Shown piece by piece: positions 39,131 through 49,531 of a stretch of DNA of 64,000 bases (positions within the stretch are counted from its first letter, which is position 1; each line of letters begins with the position of its first letter). The notes beneath the pieces are model-generated. The model searched no databases and had not been told where the DNA came from. It saw only the letters and a program-made list of their open reading frames with translations. Made by a program: the position numbers and the translations under genes. This DNA comes from Sitta carolinensis (Eukaryota; Chordata; Aves; Passeriformes; Sittidae): positions 59,519,501 through 59,583,500 of the forward strand of contig JAVUNC010000004.1 of assembly GCA_032173965.1 (NCBI GenBank). The letters are read 5' to 3'.

Positions 39131-41048
39131 TCCATTTTTCTTTGTGCATGTGTCATTGTTGAGTATTAAAGTGTGAGGAATGGATTTGTTCAAAGAGACC
39201 AGAAGATCTTTATCCTTTGACAGTGTAACAAATCCCTTATTCTCAAATTTCTCAGCAGGCCTGTCTTTTTGTAATACTTCCACCTGGTGCCCCATAACAT
39301 GCTGGATAGATGTGAGGAGCATCTTCATTTTTAACAAGATTCCTTTGTTCTGTTTTAGTCTGCTCAATAACCAATAGCTTAGTGTGTTCCTAAATTTTGC
39401 AATGAACTTCAAAGTGAAAAATGCTCAGGCATACCTTATCTAGCACTGAATACTGTAGGCCTGATCAGCATTTGTAGCAGAACTTTGTTGGCAACTGATC
39501 CCATGACCTTTCAGGGCTCTAAGAAACACTGTGAAATATCACTGGTGTGATAACTCCATGCATAACATATCAATAGAAAGTGAGAAAATCATCAATGCTT
39601 GTGTGAACCAAACTGAGTTTTTCACAGCTCAAACAATCCATAAAGCTTTCTCTTGATGTTTTAAGAACTTTTCACCTCTTTAGTAAAATAAAAGCTCAAA
39701 ATGGAAGAAATTGAATTGCCTCTATCTTCATATTTTTACACCTATGTGCTCTGCCAAAGCTTTTTTGCACTAAGTGATACAGTGCTGAACTCTCTCACAC
39801 TTTCTGCCCACCTCATACCTCTGCCTACGCTTCCAGCTTGTTTTCTGTTCACAGTCAACATTGTAGATCAAAAAAGCAATCCTTTTATCTGGAATTGTCT
39901 GAAAAAATACCATCATCCCTTTGGACATCATTATGATTTTTTTTTGTAAATGTGTGCATGTGCACTATATATGCGTGTCTAAGTCTCATACACACATGTG
40001 CATATACCACATGCCTCATGCTCCCACCTCTGAAATCATTTCCATTGCATAGTTTGGTGAGATAAAAACTATATTTGTATTGTTGTCCTTCTGATCTGTG
40101 AAGTCAACCACCAGTTCTGCTTGGCTCAATTCTCTCTTTCCCACAGCCCATCTAACTAAAGCAAGAATAGCTAGAGAGAAAGCAGATGAAAATAGGGTGG
40201 ACAAACCCTGCTACTTGAAGGCCAGCAAACCCTTAACTCACAAGAGTCTGCTCAAAAACTCACAAGGTTATCAGTTTCTTTACAGCTTTTGTAACAGGAC
40301 ATCTGATAATTTGGTTCTCTTCCAAAACCGAGTGAGATGTGTGGTTCTTCTCAATCTTTTCTCAATCTGTTTTCAAGTGATTGTAGTCAGTCTGTGAGGA
40401 TCCCCATCCTCATCCACAAAGTGATCTACTTTCTCAGCACTCTAGTGCTGAACTGGGGATGGGGTCAGGGGAAGAGAGAGCACAGGTGGTATCTTTTCTT
40501 CTGCCACACACTAGGAAACAAATGGAGGGGAAAATCAGAAGAATCAAAGGTTACTACAGCCCTACTCTCCAATGATAACAGGAAATGTGTCAATACAGAG
40601 AGACTTAGTCCTGTACATGCATAACCCTTTCTTCTTCACAGGGCATCTCTATTGGTCTTTGAAAAATGAAGTGATCTTTAACTATCAGATTCTGTTTCCA
40701 GCTTTGATGTCTCTAATCTCTTTCTCCCTCTCCCCATATGTTTGTGTATGCTGTTGAGATTTAACTAAATCTTTGGGCTACTTGAGACAGGACTGCCTGT
40801 CCTGTGGCCTATGGCAGAGTAATGATGCTCATATAATGACCAGAATCTTTGGGTCTTTGGGAAGCACCAAGGAACCAAAGTTCAGGTCAGTTTCAGCAAC
40901 ATTAATTGGTCATTACTAACTTCACAATGAACAGCAGAGATTAATGGCAAGGGATAGGAACATTTTCCTAAAAATAAAGTGATAAAATAAAAGGAATGGT
41001 TGTAAAACAACAGCAAGCTATACAATCAGACCAAAGCTTAACTTAAAT
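39131..41048. other. Gene-free stretch
   Basis: I recognise no gene. An alternating purine-pyrimidine stretch lies at about 39,950-39,980. A small hairpin (TGAGGAT / ATCCTCA, four-base loop) lies at 40,395-40,412. Open frames up to 105 codons have no recognisable content. Confidence 0.5.
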
Positions 41049-41872
41049 TCATAGAATATCCTCATTTGGAAGGGACTTCAAGGATCATCAAGGCCACCTT
41101 CTGACTCTACACAGAACAACCCCAAGAACCACATTATGTGCCAGAGAAAACTTACTAAAATGTTTCTCAGGCTGGCAGGCTTGTTGCCATGGCCATTTCT
41201 CTGGGGAGCCTCTTTCAGTGCCCAACCACCCTCTGGGTGAAGAACTTCCTAATATCCAACCCAAACCTCCCCTGACACAGCTTCAGACCATTCCCTCAGG
41301 TCCTCTCACCACAGAGAGAGATCAGTTCCTGCTCCTTCAGTTCCCCTCTCAAGAAAGTTGTAGATTGCTATGAGGTCTCCTCTTGGTCTCCTCCAAGTTC
41401 AAATCAAGTGACCTCTGCAGGCCATATGGCTTCCCTTCTAAATCCTTTACTATCTTGTTCACCTTCCTCTGGACACACTCTAATGGCTTCATATCCTTCT
41501 TATCTTGTGGCACCCAGAACTGCCCCCAGCACTGGAGGTGAGGCTGCCCCAGTGCAGAGCAGAGCAGGACAATCCCCTCCCTTGCCCAGCTGGACATGCT
41601 GTGCCTGATGCCCCCAGGACAGGGTTGGCCCTCCTGGCTACCAGGGCATTGCTGAACAATGTTCAACTTGCCATGGACCAGGACCCCCTGGTCCCTTTCC
41701 ATGATGCTGCACTCCAGCCCCTCATTCCTCAGTCTGTACCTGCATCCAGGGTTTGCCCTGTCCCAGGTACAGAATCTGGTCCATGTCCTTGTTAAACATC
41801 ATATGGTTGGCGATTGCCCAGGCTTCTATTGTGACAAGATATTTATGTTGGGCCTCTCTGCCTGGGAACTTG
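41049..41872 (-). mobile_element. CR1 LINE fragment, 5' truncated, minus strand
   Basis: The left end begins TCATAGAATATCC, followed by GGAAGGGACTTCAAGGATCATC. This is the reverse complement of a CR1 3' terminus, so the element runs right to left. Further right it matches the reverse complement of the CR1 3' untranslated region and then the C-terminal part of ORF2. The match continues through blocks near 41,740-41,870 (GTACAGAATCTGG, TGTCCTTGTTAAAC, GATTGCCCAGGC, GGCCTCTCTGCC). It is truncated at the right, as is usual for CR1. Substitutions and small indels relative to the family pattern show an old, inactive copy. Confidence 0.88.
41349..41702 (-). pseudogene. CR1 ORF2 C-terminal remnant
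   Basis: On the minus strand a 117-codon open frame keeps the layout of the CR1 ORF2 C-terminus. It has a CSALGQPHLQCWGQFWVPQ-type segment, then a DKKDMKPLECVQRKV segment and an EGKPYGLQRSLDLN-type segment, matching the familiar ALVRPHLEYCVQFWAPQ / LLERVQRRATKM / [14 protein letters not shown] pattern of avian CR1. The N-terminal endonuclease and the reverse transcriptase core are missing through truncation. The frame is open by chance survival and has no intact start of its own. It is not a functional gene. Confidence 0.75.
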
Positions 41873-43687
41873 TCCTGGGATTTTTTTTCTTCTCATTTTT
41901 CTCCATTTTTTTGAACAGTAATTCTCTATTTAGCATCAAACATAGAATTGTGAGCATATGAACTTATCTTGGTCTATTTCAGTATCTGACAGACAAGATC
42001 TATTATAACAAAAGCTGTTCAGTGCTTTGCAGTCTCAAAACAACCCACAAAAGCCCCTTCCACATCTGAGCTGCAAAGGACAACCCATCTGCCTGGTTGT
42101 ATGAACACTAATTGCTATCTGACACTCTTTTCTTATTGCCTTGTGGGGTGACTCTGAGCTTTTACTCAGCTCCTGACAGAACTAATTTTTAAAAATGCAC
42201 TGCTAGTATGGATGTTTTAATTATCTTGTTAAGCAAGGCGACTTGTTTCTGTGTAAATGATTTTTTGTATGTTTCTTCCTGCCCATTTCCAGTCCTCCAA
42301 GCTTTATAGGAATCTAGGGAACTGGCACTTGTCCTGGTCACTATTTAGTCATCCTGTTCCTCAGCCAGGAGTTGTGCGTCTCAAAGCCACTGGGTAAAAA
42401 TATAACAGAGAAATAATTTCCTGGAGTCTAAGGCACAGGAGAGGTCAAGAGCTGCAGGCAGCAGCAGATTCAAGGGTTGTACCCTGGGGAGCTGTCTGAG
42501 AGGTCCTAGTTCTCACCTACAGCATCATAGACTTCAGAGCCCAGTCTCCAAATGTATCATCTTCTGGCCTGCTGTGGCACTGCAGTCCCCTTTCAATACC
42601 AGCAGGACTCAGAGCAGTTAAAATGAACCCTTGTGTCCTGTGGCATATAGCAGTTATGATGTACCTCTTTATTGCATCCTGAGTGAAGTTTCCCTATAAA
42701 GAAATATTGATTGAAGAAAAAAACAGCTCATAAGGATCAATGGTTTATGTTCCAGCTGTGTTTTATGTTACAATAACAGCTCTTTGGAGAGTTGGTGCTG
42801 AGTGAGTGCAAAGTAATACCAGTAATTCCTCTCCTGTTGAATCATCCTGTACCAAAATCTTCACCATTCTCACCATTGACTCATGGACAGAAAATAGCTA
42901 CTGTGTTCTCAGGGGATAGTGGAAAAGAAAACAAAAACATGGGGAAGGCAGGGGGTGGAATATGAATAGGAAATCTGCTCCAGAGAACGAATGCTCCAGG
43001 AGAAGTGGCAGTGTGTGCTGAGGGAGGAAGTGCCAGTCTGTGCCCAGCCATTAAAATCCAAAGTTCGGTAGCTAGTTGTTAAAACACTACTGACCTAACT
43101 CATCTTTGCATGGCAGAAGCTGTAGAATTGTGCATGCCTGGATAGTGGTGAGAACCCAAAATTCCATTGCTCTGAGCTTGACATGCTTGCAAACACAGAG
43201 CATCCCTGCTATACCTCTGTCAGCGCTTTTACAATAGCAGAAACCTCCTCAATTTTATGCGAGTACAGAGCTAGTAATGAGCTGTTTGCAAAAGGATTTA
43301 ATTTGTATGTCTCCGTTATTAAATATTATCTATATAGAATGTACATGATCTTTCCTGCCCAGGGAACAATAGGATTCCTTTCCCTTCACCAAGTAACAGT
43401 TTTCTTTCAAAATCTTAGTCTTCTTTCTCAAGCATCTCTCCCAGTCTCTGTCCCTGCTTATTCCCTCCTAGATACCTGTCCTTCCTTGAGATGACCTTCT
43501 CCATGCCACTTCCTCTTCAGGCCAGTTTCCCCTGCCCCAAAGAGTGCTTATTATCCTTACACACCTCAAGCAGCTGTCTATAATCTGCTACAAACAGCCC
43601 TGGTGTGAGCCCTCTCCATCTTCTCACCTGCAGCACAGCCATTCTTCACCACTGCACTCACCAGCTTGCTGCATTTCTGTTGCAGGG
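41873..43687. other. Gene-free stretch
   Basis: I see no gene or further CR1 sequence. The DNA between the two CR1 fragments is ordinary, with moderately balanced composition around 42,280-42,650. Confidence 0.5.
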
Positions 43688-44112
43688 CCAAAGAAGAGTT
43701 TGGGGCGCAAGACTTATGAGGAGTAGCTGAGGGAGCTGGGTTTGTTTAGCCTGGAGAAAAGGAGGCTCAGGGGAGACCTTATCACTTTCTACAACTCCCT
43801 GAAAAGAGATTGTATCCAGGTGGGGGTCAGATCTCTACCTCCAAATAATAGGTGATAGGACAAAAAGAAATGGCCTCAAGTTATGCCAGGGGAGGTTAGA
43901 TTTGATATTAAAAAAACATTTTTTTTGTTGTCAAGCTTTGGAACAAACTGCCCATGTAAGTGGAGGTGTCACCATCCTTGGAGGTGTTTAAAAAATGTTA
44001 GATGTGGCCCTCAGGGATGTGGTTTATTGGTGGGCTTGGGTGCTGGGTTAAGGGTTGGACTTGATGATCTTAGAGATCTTTTCCAACCTTAGTGATTCTA
44101 TGACCTTGTGAT
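43688..44112 (+). mobile_element. CR1 LINE fragment, 3' end with ORF2 tail remnant
   Basis: Reading the plus strand, the left part encodes remnants of the CR1 ORF2 C-terminus (TYEE, stop, [23 protein letters not shown]). An in-frame TAG interrupts it near 43,724. The CR1 3' region follows, with blocks matching GGAGGTTTAGATTGGATATTAGG and GGAGGTGTTTAAAA. The copy ends GTTGGACTTGATGATCTTAGAGATC, TTTTCCAACCTTAG, TGATTCTATGACC. The tail octamers and the order of blocks identify CR1. It is 5' truncated at about 43,688, just after a pyrimidine-rich unique segment. Confidence 0.88.
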
Positions 44113-44382
44113 CACACCAAGCCCCTTCATTATCATCTGTTATGTGCATGCAGCTTTGCCATGTCATTTGGGCCAAGAGACACCACACAGTGGGCTCAGA
44201 AGGATTAAAGAAAACCTCAGTATTCCTGACGAAGCAAATCCAAACGCCCTCAAGGATCTTGAAGTCTTGAAGGAGTGGCCCTTCAGATGAGAGGTGATGA
44301 AAGGACTTTGTTCTGTTGTATCCATTCTGCAGGGATGATTATGACTCTGGCAATGAATGCATTCACAAAACCCACAATTTAA

Positions 44383-44401
44383 ACACATTTTTAAAATGTG
44401 T
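44383..44401. repeat. 19-bp palindrome, 9-bp arms
   Basis: ACACATTTT (44,383-44,391) is perfectly complementary to AAAATGTGT (44,393-44,401) around a single T. The centre CATTTT-N-AAAATG is the same as that of the longer palindrome at 20,599-20,629. Confidence 0.75.
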
Positions 44402-44564
44402 CAAGGATTTATAGACTACTGCTTGAGAGAACTTCTAAACTGGGAAAAGGCAGGACTATTTTTAATGTAAAGCCATTGCTACCTAGCAGGAACACACTTT
44501 TTGTATTCATATAAAGTATTTATTAGGTGTGAGGTTTTATAAATGGTTTAGTCCTGCAGCCTTT

Positions 44565-44580
44565 AAAAAAAAAAAAAAAA
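44565..44580 (+). repeat. Homopolymer A run, 16 bases
   Basis: Sixteen A residues are followed by a degenerate CAAACCAAAAAACC stretch. No retroposed sequence is recognisable upstream. Confidence 0.9.
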
Positions 44581-44895
44581 CAAACCAAAAAACCAATCAA
44601 AAAGAACCAGGCTACTTTGAATGCATTACCAAGTATCCTGTGGAATATTTCACATAAAAGGAAGCAGAAGATGTATAAATGTAAACAGGCTAATTGTATG
44701 CAGATATAAATTATGCATGTTGGTCTTATGAAAAAGCATCCCTGATTTGCAGGGGTCTTACTCAGCAGCTTTGTGTCTTGTCTAAGGGGATATTTAGTAT
44801 GGCTGTGATGTGCAGAATTTAAAATAAAACTGAATTCGGCAGAAGAAAAATACAGTCCAACTGTGACAAGACTACACTGTTGGGAGTAGGAAGTG

Positions 44896-44997
44896 TTTAT
44901 TTTATTTTGGTTTTTATTTTATTTTTATTTTATTTCAGTTAATTTAATTTCACTTTATTTTATTTTATTGTATTTATTTTGCTTATTTTGTTTTGTT
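44896..44997 (+). repeat. Degenerate TTTTA pentanucleotide repeat
   Basis: About 100 bases consist of interrupted TTTTA and TTTA units with occasional TTTTG. It is an old, impure pentanucleotide microsatellite. Confidence 0.85.
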
Positions 44998-47824
44998 GGC
45001 TGTTCTGCTCATTAGCCTTGTTAATGTGTGTATGCCGGCCCACAGATACAAAGCCAAGTAAAAGATTGTGTTAAGACTTACCGTTTGCAAAGGGATTATG
45101 GTTATTTTGATGTTTCTTAAGAGGGATATGTAAAATATTCTCAAAGTCACAAACCTTTTCATGGTTGAAGCACTTCTGATTAGTCCCAGACACGAGCAGC
45201 CTGGGCTGTGGAGGTGCAGAGCAGCTGCAGTTCCCCCCAGCCACCCGGGGGAAAACGTGGAGACAGCACCTGTGAGGAGCCCAGCTAATCGAGACAAATT
45301 CTAGAATTGCTTGAAACAGGTCCCTGCCCAGACAGAACTATGCCACTCACTGTCTTAACCCCCAGTCCTGCAGAATCTCTCTCCTACAAATAACAGCAGT
45401 AGCATATTTGAATTTAAGTTGCAATATTCATACTGAGGGATCCTTCAAAGTGGGAGTAGATTTTGTACCCTTGGATACCCCCTGTGGGTATGACTCATGT
45501 CCATGTTTCCTGTCTTTCTGGCATGGATTAGCAAAATTATGCTGAAAATGGAGGCACAGGCTAGAAGGCTAATTGGAACAAGTCTGTGGAAACACAAAGT
45601 AACATAGTTGAGGTGGAACAAAAACTCAAGCAGCTCACTGCTCTCAAATCGAGGTGACTGGTAATCTTCATCCTAAAATTCTGGAGGAACTGACACATGT
45701 ATTCCAAAGGCTTGAAGCTATGATTTTTAATGAATCTGTCAAGCCAGGGTAATACAGAATGATTAGGGAACAGTAAGTGAGGAGGGAAAAAACATACTGA
45801 TCCAGGCAATGACAGTCCCATCCATTTGCTCGGTCCTGCTTGGGATATGTGTTTAAAAAAACAGATAAAAGGGTACTTCAGTGTTAAGTGACAGTACTAA
45901 AACATAAAGACAAAGTATATACACAGAGAAAGAAATACTTTCAATTGGAAAAAATGTCACGAAACAAAATGCAGTCTTCATTACCACTTCTGGCAAAATA
46001 GACCCACAGTGAATGGTTCAGCAATAAAACCCCAGCAGCTTCTGACAGTGTGTGGTGGTACACAGCTCCATTAAGAGGAGCTACTGGACCTAGATATTCC
46101 AACCATGCAGACACACAGACTTGCTGTTTCGGAAAGCTGGAGGAAAAAAAAAAGAAAAGAGCTATTTCTGACTCGTTGTCTATTGCTTCTTCTGCTACAC
46201 TGTGCGATGGGGCAAGAGGCACAGCTTGCATATTCACCTGCCATGATAAATTACATCAATTTCAGTCCCTCAAGACGGAGCTACTGGTGCAGAGAGCCAC
46301 TAAGCACTACCAGTTGCTTTATGCTACAGACATCAGACAGTCAAAAGCACACTGTGCAAGTGAAACATAACCCTGTGTCCTGGGACACAAATGTGACAGG
46401 CTGGACACAGATGTGGGAGGGAAGAATACTTCCTTCACTCATACACTGTAAAGATGTCCTCATCATGCTGCATCCCTTGCTAAGAATCTGTACTCTATTA
46501 GAATAAGCCTTGAGACAGCCATTGGCATGCCAGCTTTTCCATCTCCAGCAATGGCCAGTACCAGCTGCTCAAAAAGAGAACCAAAAAAAACCCTACAGCC
46601 AGCAGCTATTCAAAATAGGGGGCCTTAGGGAAAGTTTCTTCCCAAGCCTCATTAAGTGTTGGCTTCATTCTTAAATTCCTTTTAAATTTCTCAGACTCTA
46701 TTCTGGCCACTTCATCTGGTGTCTGCACTTTGGACTGGGCTTTCCAGCAAGGATTTTCCTTGGCTGGCCCCAGCAGCTTCTGAGCTCACACTCACAGCTT
46801 GCTCCAGAAGTGAGCAGAGGCTGTGCACCTCTCTTGCTCCAAGTGACTGGTGGGGACAGTCACCACAACGCAGACCATGGCTGCTCTACTTAAATGCAAG
46901 TGAAAGAGGATCTCCTTACCTGGTTCCCACTGACTGTAGTCAGCATTTTTCTGGTGTTTTGGGGGATGGAATTTCTTCTTGGGGTTTGGGGAGCAGGGAG
47001 GGGGAGCACTTTAAAGCCCTTCTCAGACTCTACCTTAACCACTCTGATATTCAGAGAAAGAGAGTGAGTTCATGTCACCAAGTTCCAGTTGACAAAACAG
47101 TTCACAGCAGGGTGCACCTGGGCATTCAGAAGGCAGAAACAGCACTCACGTATAGGGAGAACCATAAATTGTTAGTGAATTAAGGCCCTAAGGGTTGTTT
47201 AAATATTGCAATAATCATCTTGTCAGGCCAAGTCCCACATTCTGCTAAAATTAATCTGACATTCATCAGGAAAGGCACAATAGAAGATTATTTAATTTGG
47301 ATCACACTGGACTGGAAAACTGGCAGGAGGACAGAAATGACCCAAATTGGAAACAATCTGCAGAGAGTGTGCCAGACAAAAAAAGCAAGCTGAGAGCAAG
47401 AAAGTGTGTATCTGTTTATTTGACACAGATATATTAATTGCAATGTATACATACATAATGTTAATGCAAATGCTTGCACACAAACATACAGGACTATGGC
47501 AATTTCAAGAGCATTCAGTATTGGTCTAATTTCATTTTGGTATCAACACTGGCATTCTGCTTTAGACTTAAATGAGAGTAGTCCGACAATAGCTTTTGAA
47601 ACATCTCTCTGGTATCACTTCTTCCCATGTTTTAAATTCCTCCCTCATATTATTGAAAAGGGAAGCAGCTTAAAATATTTTGTTCATATCCTGGAGTAAA
47701 CACTGGCCCTTAGGTGAATTACTTTCAGGCCAGAAGTGCTCTCTTCAAAGATCATATATTTTAATTATGGAACAGCTTAGTGGTTCAAGAAAGGTATTTC
47801 CCCTTTTTCTAGTCCTTTTTAAAA

Positions 47825-48646
47825 GTGACTGTCTCAGTGGACAAGGGAAGGACTACAGACGTCATTTATCTGGACACTGTAAAGCCTCTGACACAATCTT
47901 CCCCCTAACATCTTTCTCTCTAAATTGGAGGGAAAGAGCTTCAATGGGTGGACTGTTAGATGAAAGAGAAACACGTTGGATGATCACACCCAGTGGATAG
48001 TGGTCAATGACTCAGCTTCCCAATGGACATCAGTGATAAGTGGTGTCCCTCAGAGGTCCATATTGAGACCAATATAATTTAATAACTTCATTAATGACAG
48101 AGATGAAGGGATCAAGTGCACCTTCAGCAAATTTTCAGATTATGCTAAATTCAGTGTGTGACCAACACAGCTGAAAGATGGGATGCCATGTAGAGGGACT
48201 TGAACAAGCTGGAGAAATGGGAATCTCATGAGGTTTAGTAAGACCAAGTGAAAGGTGCTAACTCCTGGCATCAAAACAGGCTGGAGATGGTGCTGGTGGA
48301 TGAGAGGCTGGACATGAGCCAGCCACATGCATCTGCATCCCTCAAATCCCTGTATCCTGTGTTCCACCTAAAGAAGTGCGGTCAGCAGTTCCCTCTTTTC
48401 CAGTCTTGTGAGACCTCATACTGCATCGAACTCTGGAATCCCCAGCATAAGAAGGGCATGGACCTGCTTGATGGAATACAGAGGAGGGACACTAAGATGC
48501 TTAGAGGGATGGAACAATTCTCCTGTGAGGGAAGCCTGAGAGAAATGGGAGAAGAAAAGTCTTCAGACCTAATTGTGGCCTTTCAGTACCTGAAGGAAGT
48601 CTACAAGATAGACAGAAACATTTTACACGAGCATGTAATGACATAG
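47825..48646 (+). pseudogene. CR1 ORF2 reverse-transcriptase remnant
   Basis: The decayed frame retains the palm region, where the family's FADDTKL motif reads FSDYAKF-like. The second catalytic aspartate is therefore replaced and the enzyme would be dead even without the stops and frameshifts. Downstream, the 132-codon open piece at 48,248-48,646 keeps MLVDERLDMSQ-, SCETSYCIELWNPQHKKGMDLL- and AFQYLKEVYKI-type segments that match the CR1 C-terminus. The endonuclease domain is absent. This is a pseudogene within a repeat, not a host gene. Confidence 0.75.
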
Positions 48647-48930
48647 CAAGGGGGTATAGCTTCTTATGACTGAGTAGGTTTAGATTAGATGTTAGGAAGG
48701 AATATTTTACTGAGAGGATGATAAAGCACTAAAACAGGTTGCCCAGAGAAACTGGGGGTTCCAAACCTGAAAGTCTTCAAGACTAGGTTGGATGGGGCTC
48801 TGAGCAACCTGGACTAGTGGAAGGTGTCCTGCCTATGTCATAGGAATTGTAACTAGATGATCTTTACAGTCCCTTCCAAACCAAGACATTCTATGATTCT
48901 GTGATATGATTCTATGATTTTATGATTCTT
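47825..48930 (+). mobile_element. CR1 LINE fragment, about 1.1 kb
   Basis: This is the longest CR1 copy in the window. From left to right it matches part of the ORF2 reverse transcriptase (blocks equivalent to GTLSTAFDTVSHNIL-like and [15 protein letters not shown]), the palm region, the ORF2 C-terminus and the 3' untranslated region. It ends in a tail of imperfect ATTCTATG octamers at 48,887-48,930. Recognisable late blocks are GGTTGCCCAGAGAA, TGGATGGGGCTCTGAGCAACCTGG, AACTAGATGATCTTTA and CCCTTCCAAACC. It is 5' truncated at about 47,825 and carries many stops and indels. Confidence 0.9.
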
Positions 48931-49510
48931 TTGGCAACTTCACTTATAAATGCTCTCTCCAGATTTCCTAACCATTGCAGAGTTTTTCCATATTCCTGTA
49001 GTCTTCCTATATGTTCAACATAACAGCTGTATATACATTACTGGCTTTCAATCCAGGGAAAATAAAAAAAAATAAAATCACATTCCCCTAGATCATTGCC
49101 ATTTTTTCCCAAATAAGTTACTTAGCTTATTAAACCTGTCAAACAGCAAATACAAAGAAAAGGATGGTTTATCTTACTGATTATTCAGCCACTGCACACT
49201 GGTGTGGGTAAGCGCACAACTGAAACATTTATCACTGTACACAAAATGTCTCTACTTTGCTTTCCTTTCTTCCTTTACCATTACCATGGAACACAATGTC
49301 CCCACTACCATGTTTCCCACCTCCCAAGAAAAAGCTAGAGTTCTTTAGAGAGGAAAACTTTTAAATAAAACATAAAATACTAATTGTTCCATGGTCAAAT
49401 TGGCATATATTCAGAGGGTTTCAACTTCCCTAACAGTTATATGCAGTATTTGTAAGCTAGCAAACAGTGAAGATAATTTAGAGCTTTGAACACCAGCGCC
49501 GAATATAATA
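48931..49510. other. Gene-free AT-rich stretch
   Basis: I see nothing recognisable between the CR1 tail and the palindrome. Confidence 0.55.
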
Positions 49511-49531
49511 AATGTGAATCAGATTCACATT
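49511..49531. repeat. 21-bp perfect palindrome
   Basis: AATGTGAATC (49,511-49,520) is perfectly complementary to GATTCACATT (49,522-49,531) around a single A. The mixed composition makes it more notable than the AT-only inverted repeats. It could be a dyad binding site for a dimeric DNA-binding protein or a chance palindrome. I do not recognise it as a known consensus. Confidence 0.8.

Larger units (their letters stand above)
44113..47824. other. Gene-free stretch with simple repeats
   Basis: I recognise no gene. Simple repeats here are listed separately. Overlapping frames at 46,050-46,506 (up to 133 codons) and the 154-codon frame at 46,719-47,183 have no recognisable domain. One contains a leucine-rich hydrophobic run, but frames are open on both strands there, so I regard them as chance. 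Confidence 0.5.

Noticed and set aside
46050..46506. Overlapping frames (106 and 133 codons) with a leucine-rich, signal-like run
   Set aside because: A minus-strand frame is also open over part of the same interval. There is no recognisable domain, splice context or polyadenylation pattern to support a gene.
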